Shown in pieces: positions 52,997 through 59,947 of a stretch of 64,000 nt of DNA. The notes beneath the pieces were generated by a model. That model searched no databases, had not been told where the DNA came from, and worked only from the letters and a program-made list of their open reading frames with translations. This DNA is from Candidatus Saccharimonadota bacterium (GTDB lineage: Bacteria; Patescibacteriota; Saccharimonadia; Saccharimonadales; Saccharimonadaceae), in contig JAFUBT010000002.1 in the NCBI GenBank assembly GCA_017460065.1, forward strand, positions 1 through 64,000, read 5' to 3'. Both the position numbers and the translations under genes were made by a program. Position 1 is the stretch's first letter, and each line of letters opens with the position of its first letter.

Positions 52997-53488
52997 ATGG
53001 CAAAGCGTATTCTCGGCATTGATCCTGGCACCGGCATCTGTGGTTTTGGCGTGGTCGAGTACGCCAAACGCAAAGCCCCCCACATGGTTACCGCTGGTGT
53101 TGTTACTACGCCAGCCCATACCCCCTTGGCTGATCGCCTACTGGATATCTATGAGTCCATTAACCAGATTATCGATGAAACGCACCCCGACGAGGTATCT
53201 ATCGAGAAGCTATATTTTAACCAAAATATCACCACGGGCATTACGGTGGCTGAAGCACGTGGGGTGGTCATTCTGGTCGCCCGTCAGCATAACCTGCCGA
53301 TTTTTGAATACACTCCACTTCAAATCAAGCAGACTCTCACTGGTTATGGCCGTGCCAAGAAGAAAGACATGCAAGAGGCCGTCCGCCAATACCTAAATAT
53401 GCGCGAAGTCGTCAAGCCAGACGACGCCGCCGATGCTCTTGCCGCCGCTATTACGCACGCGCTGATGACGCGCAGCGCCGTCCTCTAG
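52997..53488 (+). CDS. ruvC: Holliday junction resolvase RuvC
   Basis: 163 residues. ILGIDPGTGICGFGVVE carries the first catalytic Asp; VSIEKLYFNQNITTG gives the Glu and the conserved FNQN; VKPDDAADALAAAITHA gives the last two acidic residues. It cuts Holliday junctions with RuvAB. TATAAT (52985-52990) ends exactly 6 nt before the ATG and overlaps the stop of the preceding gene. ruvA lies about 860 bp downstream and ruvB at 58.4 kb, so the ruv genes are split. Confidence 0.96.
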   Translation: MAKRILGIDPGTGICGFGVVEYAKRKAPHMVTAGVVTTPAHTPLADRLLDIYESINQIIDETHPDEVSIEKLYFNQNITTGITVAEARGVVILVARQHNLPIFEYTPLQIKQTLTGYGRAKKKDMQEAVRQYLNMREVVKPDDAADALAAAITHALMTRSAVL

Positions 53489-53496
53489 TCCTACTC

Positions 53497-53525
53497 TTGA
53501 CAAAAACCACTAAATATGCTAGTAT
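53497..53525 (+). promoter_or_regulatory. Promoter with palindromic -10 region
   Basis: TTGACA (53497-53502), 17 bp, TGC-TAGTAT (53520-53525). The -10 region is the palindrome TGCTAGTATAGCA (53517-53529), nearly identical to that at 54955-54967. Confidence 0.78.
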
Positions 53526-53579
53526 AGCAAATGCAAGCCATCATGCTTGAGTATTTTTCTCGTATCAGGAGGTGTATTG

Positions 53580-54227
53580 ATGAGAAAAATTAAAAACTCA
53601 CCAAGTTTCCCCAGCATCGTGCGGGCGGTTCTAGCCGCCCTCACTGTAATTGTTTTGCTCTGTATGTGGCAGGCCCAACCGGGCCGCCCCAAACAAGGCG
53701 CCTCGCGCCGCACGACTACCGCGGTATCCGCCAAAGCCTCGTCGGCCACTAAGACTACACAGGCTACGCAGCGCACGACTACAATTACCGCTCGTAGTAA
53801 ACCGACGGCCAAAACCACCACCGCGTCACGCACGGTGGCTACTACGGGCCGGTCTCCTTACGCGGGCTTACTGAGTCGGATTAGTGCCAAGGACCGCGAT
53901 GTCCTCGCTCGCCTGACTTATCATGAGTCGCGCGGCAATGGCGGCAAAGCAGTTGTCGAAGTCGTGCTTAATCGCGTCATGGACGCGCGCTTCCCGAACA
54001 CCGTGCAGGGCGTTGTTTACCAGGCGGGGCAGTTCACGCCCGCCAGTAAGCTGTATAGCGCAGCTATCAACGAGCCAGGCGCATTTTCGGCCTGTCAACG
54101 TATCGTTGATGAAGTATTGAGTCCAAATTACGCACGGGTTTTGCCGGGGCATTATCTCTATTTCAACGCGGTGTCCCCCGGCACGGGAGATTACCGTTGG
54201 ATGGGCGGCAATGTCTTCTATGGCTAA
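53580..54227 (+). CDS. Secreted SleB/CwlJ-type cell-wall hydrolase
   Basis: 215 residues. An N-terminal anchor (IVRAVLAALTVIVLLCMWQA) and a Thr/Ala/Lys-rich linker of about 60 residues lead to a C-terminal Hydrolase_2 domain (about 105-215): DVLARLTYHESRGNGGKAVV with the presumed catalytic Glu, EVVLNRVMDARFPNTVQGVV, YQAGQFTP, and a GHYLYFN end. Such domains cut peptidoglycan, as in spore-cortex lysis; here it may act in division or on host walls (inference). I start at ATG 53580 because AGGAGG (53567-53572) is 7 nt upstream. Confidence 0.85.
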   Translation: MRKIKNSPSFPSIVRAVLAALTVIVLLCMWQAQPGRPKQGASRRTTTAVSAKASSATKTTQATQRTTTITARSKPTAKTTTASRTVATTGRSPYAGLLSRISAKDRDVLARLTYHESRGNGGKAVVEVVLNRVMDARFPNTVQGVVYQAGQFTPASKLYSAAINEPGAFSACQRIVDEVLSPNYARVLPGHYLYFNAVSPGTGDYRWMGGNVFYG

Positions 54228-54261
54228 CTAGCCAATGACGTTTCGCCTCACGCCCCCACTC

Positions 54262-54287
54262 AGGGCCGCCATGCGCGGCCTTTTTTC
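54262..54287 (+). terminator. Rho-independent terminator
   Basis: GGCCGC/GCGGCC followed by six T, after the cell-wall hydrolase gene. Confidence 0.88.
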
Positions 54288-54343
54288 TATGTTTGGCTAA
54301 GAAGACAGAATTCTCTACGTTCATCAGATGCTATAATAGCCCT

Positions 54344-54922
54344 ATGATTGCTCATCTTCACGGCCAGATTGCTGAAAAATTCGCCAATTCTGTCATTGTT
54401 GACGTTAATGGTGTTGGCTACGAAGTCGCCCTCACTTTACCAGATTTTGACCGTCTCTTGCTTGATGACGAAGTGAAGCTTTACACCTATCATCACGTGC
54501 GTGAGCAGTCCGAAGAGCTGTTTGGCTTTACTGCGCTCGAGGGCAAAAAGCTTTTTGAATTACTCATCACCGTGCAGGGTATTGGCCCAAAAAACGCCAT
54601 GGCCGTGCTATCTTTGGCGCCGGTCGAAGAAGTGCGTAATGCTATTGCCAACGCCGACGCCGCCTATCTTACCAAAGCTAGCGGCATTGGCAAAAAAGCC
54701 GCCGAACGCATCATCGTTGACCTTCGCGAAAAAGTTGGCTTACCGACCTACTACGGCCGCAAGTCCGATCCGGGTACTAATACGATTGTCGCCAACGACG
54801 AGGCGCTTGAAGCTTTGATGGCACTTGGTTTTCAGCTGGCCGATGCCACACAGGCCCTCGAGGGCGTCGACCCTGACTTGCCAGTCGAGGCTCGCATCCG
54901 CGAGGCTCTTAAAAAGCGTTAG
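54344..54922 (+). CDS. ruvA: Holliday junction DNA helicase subunit RuvA
   Basis: 192 residues. IAHLHGQIAEKFANSVIVDV (OB fold), YTYHHVREQSEELFGFTALE, helix-hairpin-helix stretches LLITVQGIGPKNAMAVLS and LTKASGIGKKAAERIIVDLR, and a C-terminal UBA-like domain (ALEALMALGFQLADATQAL). It targets RuvB to four-way junctions. The start ATG 54344 is set by TGCTATAAT, which ends exactly 6 nt upstream; an upstream in-frame extension covers the promoter and terminator. Confidence 0.95.
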   Translation: MIAHLHGQIAEKFANSVIVDVNGVGYEVALTLPDFDRLLLDDEVKLYTYHHVREQSEELFGFTALEGKKLFELLITVQGIGPKNAMAVLSLAPVEEVRNAIANADAAYLTKASGIGKKAAERIIVDLREKVGLPTYYGRKSDPGTNTIVANDEALEALMALGFQLADATQALEGVDPDLPVEARIREALKKR

Positions 54923-54934
54923 CGTAACAGATTA

Positions 54935-54963
54935 TTGACTTCTTGCCGGCTCTTTGCTAGAAT
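54935..54963 (+). promoter_or_regulatory. Promoter of the micro-ORF unit, palindromic -10
   Basis: TTGACT (54935-54940), 17 bp, TGC-TAGAAT (54958-54963). TTTGCTAGAATAGCAAA forms a palindrome over the -10 box. The predicted start is about 54970. Confidence 0.78.
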
Positions 54964-54970
54964 AGCAAAC

Positions 54971-55024
54971 ATGCTCTCGCCGTAAACTCTGCGGTATCGG
55001 GGAAAAGGTCGTTTCCGAGAGCAT
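54971..55024 (+). promoter_or_regulatory. 5'-end hairpin leader
   Basis: ATGCTCTCG (54971-54979) pairs perfectly with CGAGAGCAT (55016-55024), enclosing smaller stems (CCG/CGG and GG-AAAA-GG/TTTCC-type). The stem starts at the predicted 5' end of the transcript, so it may protect the mRNA or act as a regulator. Confidence 0.6.
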
Positions 55025-55047
55025 ACATTACTAAGCAGGAGAACACC

Positions 55048-55119
55048 ATGAAAAAGCGTAACCGCAAGGGGACGCTCAGAGTGGAAACACTTCGTTGGAA
55101 CGAATTCATCGAGGTGTAG
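55048..55119 (+). CDS. 23-residue basic micro-protein
   Basis: ATG to TAG, 24 codons, encoding MKKRNRKGTLRVETLRWNEF and three further residues (IEV). AGGAG lies 9 nt upstream. The unit has its own consensus promoter, a hairpin leader and a terminator, so it is transcribed as a short RNA of about 175 nt. The reading frame uses common codons. It could be a leader or regulatory peptide, a small ribosome- or RNA-binding protein, or a by-product of a non-coding RNA. Confidence 0.6.
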   Translation: MKKRNRKGTLRVETLRWNEFIEV

Positions 55120-55148
55120 AAAATACCCCCGTCATGGGGGTATTTTTT
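55119..55148 (+). terminator. Rho-independent terminator
   Basis: AAATACCCCC/GGGGGTATTTTTT with a short loop; it starts at the stop codon of the micro-ORF. Confidence 0.92.
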
Positions 55149-55170
55149 GTGCGCAAGTATTTTTTTCAGG

Positions 55171-55872
55171 CTATTTCGCCAAATGTTCGTCGATTTTCGT
55201 CTTGATATTATTCATCAAATCATCCAGCGAATCTTGATCGCCAATCGTCACATACTCACCATTTACGTAGAATGACGGCGTCGCCTGAACTTTGCTCAGA
55301 TTTTTGCCGACATTGAGATCGAAGTTGATTTTTTTCTCAAGGTCCTTATTGTTTGTGATGGCATCCTGAAAAGCCGCTACGTCGCCGTCGGGTGCTGCTT
55401 GTTCAAAAATACTAATATACTTTTGCGTGCGCTCGCTGCCGCTTTCGTAAATCCAATCGGTCCGGTTGTCGTAAAGCGCCTCAGCCATTTCCCAAAAGTA
55501 ACCTTGCAGACCCGCCGCTTCTGATGCTGCGGCTGCCGAGCGCGCATTCTGATGCCCCGAGATTGGATAATGTCGAAAGACGAAAGCTACTTGGTCCTTG
55601 TATTCCTCGTACAAAGTATTCATTTTGGGCATCATCGAAGCGCAGCCAGGGCACTGAAAATCCGCATACTCAACCACGACAACCTCTGAATCGGCTTTGC
55701 CGCGTACGTGTTCGGCAATGCCGCCGCTGTTGGCTTCATCACTAATCACTCCGGCCGCATTGTAAGTCTCGTAATCCACGGTTTTTTGGCTATTTTGTAC
55801 TGCACTGTAAATCACCATGCCGCCAAAAATCGCGACAATCGCAATAATCACCCCAACTGTTGTTTTATTCAT
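55171..55872 (-). CDS. DsbA-like thiol oxidoreductase
   Basis: 233 residues with an N-terminal membrane anchor (VGVIIAIVAIFGGMVIYSAV) and a thioredoxin-fold domain with a helical insert. The active site is CPGC at residues 74-77 (YADFQCPGCASM), followed by FVFRHYPISGHQNA and the cis-Pro in VQATPSFYVNGEYV. It forms disulfides in exported proteins, which fits the many cysteine-containing secreted proteins in this window. TGCTAAAAT ends 6 nt before the ATG. It is divergent from the CBS gene, with only 14 bp between start codons. Confidence 0.93.
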   Translation of the reverse strand: MNKTTVGVIIAIVAIFGGMVIYSAVQNSQKTVDYETYNAAGVISDEANSGGIAEHVRGKADSEVVVVEYADFQCPGCASMMPKMNTLYEEYKDQVAFVFRHYPISGHQNARSAAAASEAAGLQGYFWEMAEALYDNRTDWIYESGSERTQKYISIFEQAAPDGDVAAFQDAITNNKDLEKKINFDLNVGKNLSKVQATPSFYVNGEYVTIGDQDSLDDLMNNIKTKIDEHLAK

Positions 55873-55889
55873 GTTAGAATTTTAGCATG
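55870..55889. promoter_or_regulatory. 14-bp divergent leaderless promoter
   Basis: Between ATG 55872 (minus) and ATG 55887 (plus) there are only 14 bp, GTTAGAATTTTAGC. Plus TAGAAT is 55875-55880, minus TAAAAT is 55884-55879; they share 2 bp, and each lies exactly 6 nt from its start codon. Each TG of the extended -10 lies in the start codon of the opposite gene. Confidence 0.8.
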
Positions 55890-56534
55890 AAGTCATTGTT
55901 TCTAAAACTTATGACCAAGTTCGTGTACTGGCTCGATCCCAAGCTCGAACGCTTCCGTGCTCCCAAGCACAAAAAACCGCCCTACACACCTAAAACCGAG
56001 TCAGACCTCGCTAAACTTTTACAGCGTACGCCCGATTCGGTCCTAAACAAAACTCAACGCATCGCCATCGCTAGTTCCATGTCCTACCAAACTGTGCCAG
56101 TCGCCAAAATCATGGCCAGGGCAGAGCACGTCGTCACTTTGCACGAAGATGACATCCTCGGCGCTCTGACGCTCGACCGGCTATACAAAACTGGTCTGAC
56201 GATTTTTCCTGTTTACGACAGCAACGAGCAAATTTGCGGCATCCTGCGGACTGACGAAATTGACCCGCTCAAAGTTGTCGAAAGCGAAACCCGCCTCGCC
56301 GACTGTATAGACCGTAATATATATTATGTGCGCGCGGACTATTCACTCGACATGCTCTTGTCGGTTTTTATTCGCACGAACAATAACTTTTGCGTCGTGA
56401 TTGACCATGACGGCGCAATCTGTGGCTTTGTTTCGCTCGACATGTTTATTACAAAATTCTTTGGCGAAGAAATCATTGACGATTTTGAGTCGGATGCTGA
56501 CCGCCAAGCCGTTATCCTGCGCAGCCAAAAATAA
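55887..56534 (+). CDS. CBS-domain pair protein
   Basis: 215 residues. Two CBS motifs (about 65-125 and 130-190) are visible: VAKIMARAEHVVTLHEDDIL, FPVYDSNEQICGILRTDEID, and FVVIDHDGAICGFVSLDMFI. The layout matches the CBS region of CorC/HlyC-type proteins without the membrane domain. CBS pairs bind adenosine nucleotides and regulate transporters or enzymes. No partner domain is present. TGTTAGAAT ends 6 nt before the ATG. Confidence 0.88.
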   Translation: MKSLFLKLMTKFVYWLDPKLERFRAPKHKKPPYTPKTESDLAKLLQRTPDSVLNKTQRIAIASSMSYQTVPVAKIMARAEHVVTLHEDDILGALTLDRLYKTGLTIFPVYDSNEQICGILRTDEIDPLKVVESETRLADCIDRNIYYVRADYSLDMLLSVFIRTNNNFCVVIDHDGAICGFVSLDMFITKFFGEEIIDDFESDADRQAVILRSQK

Positions 56535-56557
56535 CATGCTTATGTTAAAATAACCTT

Positions 56558-57496
56558 ATGTGGTGGCTGGTTTTTCCTGTTTTTGGCTCGATTCTTTACT
56601 GCGTGGGTGGCTACTCGCAAAATTACCTCACCGACAACGCGATTCAAAGGGGTCGTGCCGGTTCATACGTAGTTTTACGCCTGATTGGTCACATCGCAGC
56701 GATTATTTTGCTGTTATCGATTTTTGGTCGCGCGGTATTTATGATGCCACTGCAAAATGCAGTCGGTCTTATGCTAGCCGGTGCAATTAATGTGATTGGC
56801 TCTGCTTTTCATTGCAAGGCCTTGCAGAAGGGCGATAATGCCGATATTTCAATCTTCGGCCAAGTCAGCCCAGTCATTTCACTCGGTCTCGGCGTGCTAA
56901 TTCTTGGCGAGAGCATCACTGCCAACCAGGGTCTTGGCTTTGTTTGTATCATGGGCGCCATCATGTACGTTATCCTCAGCAATAATACTCGCCGCGGCGG
57001 CCCAAACGCTTCTGTCGCCGCGACCACTGTCGTTTCATCATTTTTCTCGATTTTGTCCGACATCGTCTACTCGTATTTTCTTTTCGGCACGGCCGATTAT
57101 ACGCATTTTGCTCAAGCCTTCTTCTTCTTTGAGCTCGGCTCGGTTCTTATCACGGTATTGGCTTGCATCTTCTTTGAATCCTGGCGCAAGGCTGTCAAAA
57201 AAGCCTTCTTTGCCGGCCCGCGACACAAGCAAAACCTCGTCCATGCTTTATCCGAAAACCTCACCTTTATTGTGGCCGACGTGCTCTACAAACTGGGTTT
57301 GATGTTGGCGCCCGTCAAGTCGCTGGTTTCGGTAGTCAGTCGCGTCGTTAACTTATTCTCGTCCTTGTTTATTACGATTTTCTTTGGGCGAGTTTTTCCG
57401 AAATTCATCAGTGCTCGCCGTCCTTCCAAGAAGACTCTCATGCAGTATGGCGTCGCCGCCATCTTTATCGTAGTTGGCCTCGTTCTGATTAATTAG
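56558..57496 (+). CDS. EamA/DMT-family transporter
   Basis: 312 residues with ten membrane helices as two five-helix halves of the drug/metabolite transporter superfamily: [60 protein letters not shown] (the GExxxxxQ motif of EamA), and a second repeat ending [16 protein letters not shown]. The substrate is unknown; sugars, amino acids and nucleotides are all possible. TGTTAAAAT ends 6 nt before the ATG. dnaJ starts 41 nt after its stop. Confidence 0.86.
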   Translation: MWWLVFPVFGSILYCVGGYSQNYLTDNAIQRGRAGSYVVLRLIGHIAAIILLLSIFGRAVFMMPLQNAVGLMLAGAINVIGSAFHCKALQKGDNADISIFGQVSPVISLGLGVLILGESITANQGLGFVCIMGAIMYVILSNNTRRGGPNASVAATTVVSSFFSILSDIVYSYFLFGTADYTHFAQAFFFFELGSVLITVLACIFFESWRKAVKKAFFAGPRHKQNLVHALSENLTFIVADVLYKLGLMLAPVKSLVSVVSRVVNLFSSLFITIFFGRVFPKFISARRPSKKTLMQYGVAAIFIVVGLVLIN

Positions 57497-57501
57497 CACT
57501 C

Positions 57502-57530
57502 TTGACCCCACGACTGCTAAACGTTATACT
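57502..57530 (+). promoter_or_regulatory. dnaJ promoter
   Basis: TTGACC (57502-57507), 17 bp, TATACT (57525-57530), then 7 nt to the ATG, so a full -35/-10 promoter drives a leaderless mRNA. No CIRCE or HrcA-type repeat is visible. Confidence 0.78.
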
Positions 57531-57537
57531 ATACACC

Positions 57538-58443
57538 ATGAGCAAAAGAGACTACTACGAAGTTCTCGGCGTCCAAAAGGGCGCTTCTGATGACGAAATC
57601 AAAAAGGCTTTTCGTAAACTAGCCGTCAAATACCATCCCGACAAAAACCCCGGCGACAAAGAAGCCGAGGCTAAGTTTAAAGAAGCCAACGAAGCCTATT
57701 CTGTTCTGAGCGACAAAACTAAGCGTGCTCGCTACGACCAGTTCGGCCATGCTGGCGTGGGCGGTAGCAGTGCCGGCGGCAATCCGTTCGGCGGTGGCAA
57801 TCCTTTTGGTGGCTCCTACAGCTACAACGGCCAGAACATTAACTTCGACTTCGGTGGTGGTCTTGACGACATTCTCGGCGCCATGTTCGGTTTTGGCGGC
57901 GGCTTCCGCGGCGCACGGCGGGGGCGCGATTTGCAAACCAGTATCACAATCGATTTCAAAGACGCCATTTTTGGCACCAGCAAAACCGTTCGCGTCAATG
58001 GCAAAGATATCAAACTCAAGATTCCTGCTGGCATCTATGACGGTCAGCGTATCCGCCTCAACGGCAAGGGCGGTGAAGCTCCCAGCGAAGGCGGTCAGCG
58101 CGGTGATCTCTACGTCGAAGTCCGTGTTCGCGCCCACAAGACCCTGACTCGCGAAGGCGATTTAATTCTATCCGAAGTCACCATCTCAATGGTTGACGCC
58201 GTACTCGGCACCGAAGTCGACGTCGAAACCGTCGACGGCAAAATCACCATGAAGGTTCCTGCCGGCACCCAGCCTGGCACCAACTTCAAGTTGTCCGGCC
58301 ACGGCGCACCTCGCCTCGGCAGCACCGAACGCGGCCCGCAAATCGTCATGGTCAATGTCGAAATCCCCAAAAATCTCTCCCGCAAACAGCGTGAGCTTAT
58401 GGAAGAATTCCGCACCGCCAAAAAGCACGGTATTTTTGGCTAA
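57538..58443 (+). CDS. dnaJ: DnaJ-type co-chaperone without zinc finger
   Basis: 301 residues. A J domain ([20 protein letters not shown], with the HPD motif in [10 protein letters not shown]) is followed by a Gly/Phe/Ser-rich linker (about 75-130) and two C-terminal beta domains ([42 protein letters not shown]). The four CxxCxGxG zinc repeats of type I DnaJ are absent, as in CbpA. It stimulates DnaK ATPase. The start ATG 57538 is set by the adjacent promoter. Confidence 0.93.
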   Translation: MSKRDYYEVLGVQKGASDDEIKKAFRKLAVKYHPDKNPGDKEAEAKFKEANEAYSVLSDKTKRARYDQFGHAGVGGSSAGGNPFGGGNPFGGSYSYNGQNINFDFGGGLDDILGAMFGFGGGFRGARRGRDLQTSITIDFKDAIFGTSKTVRVNGKDIKLKIPAGIYDGQRIRLNGKGGEAPSEGGQRGDLYVEVRVRAHKTLTREGDLILSEVTISMVDAVLGTEVDVETVDGKITMKVPAGTQPGTNFKLSGHGAPRLGSTERGPQIVMVNVEIPKNLSRKQRELMEEFRTAKKHGIFG

Positions 58444-58444
58444 T

Positions 58445-59446
58445 TTACGCCAGCCCCAAATGCTTCTTTGCCAAATCCGTCACCACCCGCCCGCGCGGCG
58501 TACGTTGAATCATCCCGAGTTGCATCAAAAACGGTTCGTAATAGTCCTCGATTGTCGAGGCTTCATCGCCCGTTAGCGCCGCAATCGTGTTCAGCCCAAC
58601 CGGTTTGTCACCGTATTTTTCGATCATCAAAGTCAGCATATTGCGGTCGGCCGGGTCAAGACCCAGCTCATCGATTTCCAACATCCGCAGCGCATCATGT
58701 GCAATCGCCGTATCAATAATGCCGTCACCATTTACGTCGGCATAGTCACGCACGCGTTTCAGTAGCCGGTTCGCAATCCGCGGCGTCAATCGCGCTCGTT
58801 GTGCTAACAAATCCGCTGCTGCTGGCTCAATTTTTGTATCAAGAATCTTTGCCGAACGCTCGATAATCTGCCGAATATCATTATTCGCGTAATACTCCAG
58901 CCGAAACGCATGGCCAAACCGATCGCGCAGCGGCGCCGCCAAATTCCCCGTCTGTGTAGTCGCACCAATTAAGGTAAACCGTGGCAAATCCAGCTTGACG
59001 CTCCGCGCCGCTGGCCCCTTACCAATCACGATATCCAACTTATAATCTTCCATCGCCGAGTACAAAATCTCTTCCACCGCTCGGCGCAGACGATGAATTT
59101 CGTCAATGAATAAAATATCTCCATCGGCCAGATTTGTCAGAATACTGGCCAAATCGCCGGCCTTCTCAATCGATGGCGCTGCCGTTGCGCGGAAATTTGC
59201 ATTCATCTCGTGCGCAATCACGCCGGCCATCGTCGTCTTGCCCAGACCAGGCGGCCCATAGAGCAGCACATGGTCCATCACGTCGCCACGCTTCTTCGCG
59301 GCATCAATCGCCAACTTCAAATTCGTCTTCAACCGCCGTTGCCCGATGTATTCGCTAAAAGTCGTCGGCCGCAAACTAATTTCGACGATTTTCTCGTCGC
59401 TGTCGTCTTCGTGAATACTGGTGTCTACGACCCGTTCAATTGCCAT
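58445..59446 (-). CDS. ruvB: Holliday junction branch-migration ATPase RuvB
   Basis: 333 residues. SLRPTTFSEYIGQRRLKTNL, Walker A YGPPGLGKTTMAGVIAHEMN, Walker B DILFIDEIHRL, LIGATTQTGNLAAPLRDRFG (sensor 1 and Arg finger) and a C-terminal winged helix (ALTGDEASTIEDYYEPFLMQ; QLGMIQRTPRGRVVTDLAKK). It forms the hexameric motor with RuvA. The start ATG 59446 follows TGCTATAAT by exactly 6 nt; an earlier in-frame ATG (59485) would cover that promoter. Convergent with dnaJ, with a 1-nt gap. Confidence 0.96.
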   Translation of the reverse strand: MAIERVVDTSIHEDDSDEKIVEISLRPTTFSEYIGQRRLKTNLKLAIDAAKKRGDVMDHVLLYGPPGLGKTTMAGVIAHEMNANFRATAAPSIEKAGDLASILTNLADGDILFIDEIHRLRRAVEEILYSAMEDYKLDIVIGKGPAARSVKLDLPRFTLIGATTQTGNLAAPLRDRFGHAFRLEYYANNDIRQIIERSAKILDTKIEPAAADLLAQRARLTPRIANRLLKRVRDYADVNGDGIIDTAIAHDALRMLEIDELGLDPADRNMLTLMIEKYGDKPVGLNTIAALTGDEASTIEDYYEPFLMQLGMIQRTPRGRVVTDLAKKHLGLA

Positions 59447-59553
59447 AGCTGTATTATAGCATCTGTGGCATGAACGCATTAACAAGACGCGGCCCTAGAA
59501 ATTGCATCTCGGGCCGTAAACTCCACCCACCAAAAACGAATAATATATCGCAC

Positions 59554-59602
59554 AAAAAAATAGGACAGCCACCCTGTACATTGCAATACTGGGCCCGTCC
59601 TT
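59554..59602 (-). ncRNA. Predicted ~50-nt small RNA A
   Basis: On the minus strand, TTGACG (59637-59632), 17 bp and TGA-TATACT (59614-59609) lie 6 nt upstream of AAGGACGGGCCCAG. The RNA folds as AGGAC/GTCCT, CCC/GGG and GTA/TAC with a TTGCAATG loop, and ends in ATTTTTTT. No start codon is present. No protein-coding gene uses this promoter. Confidence 0.6.
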
Positions 59603-59675
59603 ATCCATAGTATATCAGCCTCACTTTCTGTCGTCAAAGTTTCCAGGCGTGGGTTTTTAGCGGCAGGATTCTAGA

Positions 59676-59726
59676 AAATAAAAAGAAGGCGCCCGACTGT
59701 GCAATTCCGTCACTGCCGCTACCTTC
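59676..59726 (-). ncRNA. Predicted ~50-nt small RNA B
   Basis: On the minus strand, TCGACG (59761-59756), 17 bp and TAGAAT (59738-59733) lie 6 nt upstream of GAAGGTAGCGG. GAAGG pairs with CCTTC, followed by TTTTTATTTT. The loop region contains AATTGCA, as in the neighbouring elements. A third hairpin (59490-59516, GGCCC/GGGCC with TGCAAT in its loop) lacks a clear promoter and tail. Apart from these, 59447-59800 shows nothing coding. Confidence 0.5.
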
Positions 59727-59804
59727 ATAGACATTCTATCGCTTCTTCCTATAAACGTCGAATACTTCGCCAGACTTCTTGATTACTAACAGGCGGTTAA
59801 CTAA

Positions 59805-59912
59805 ATTTGGTTTTCGATGAAGAAAAAGGGCGCATTTGGGTAGATTTTCGCTCCGGTCACAAGATGTTCCACTATCCAGACGCCTTTGAACAAGGGTTCT
59901 TATTCCTATAAT
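59805..59912 (+). pseudogene. C-terminal remnant of an unknown protein
   Basis: The frame after an in-frame TAA reads LNLVFDEEKGRIWVDFRSGH then KMFHYPDAFEQGFLFL and stops at TAA. The pattern 'V-x-F-x-S-G-x-K-x-F-x-YP-x-AF-x-x-GFL' looks like the end of a real domain seen in bacterial proteins, but no start codon or upstream part is present. It is best read as the 3' stump of a deleted gene. Confidence 0.5.
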
Positions 59913-59947
59913 CTCGTCACGGTTAAAAACGATTATATAATATCCCC

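Noticed and set aside
54971..55148. tmRNA or SRP RNA
   Set aside because: No tRNA-like ends, no tag-peptide ORF ending in AANDENYALAA-type residues, and no GGAAGCAGCC SRP motif.
59749..59940. Long open frame on the minus strand across the gap before ogt
   Set aside because: It has no ATG, GTG or TTG start and lies opposite the domain-like plus-strand remnant; its composition is not protein-like.
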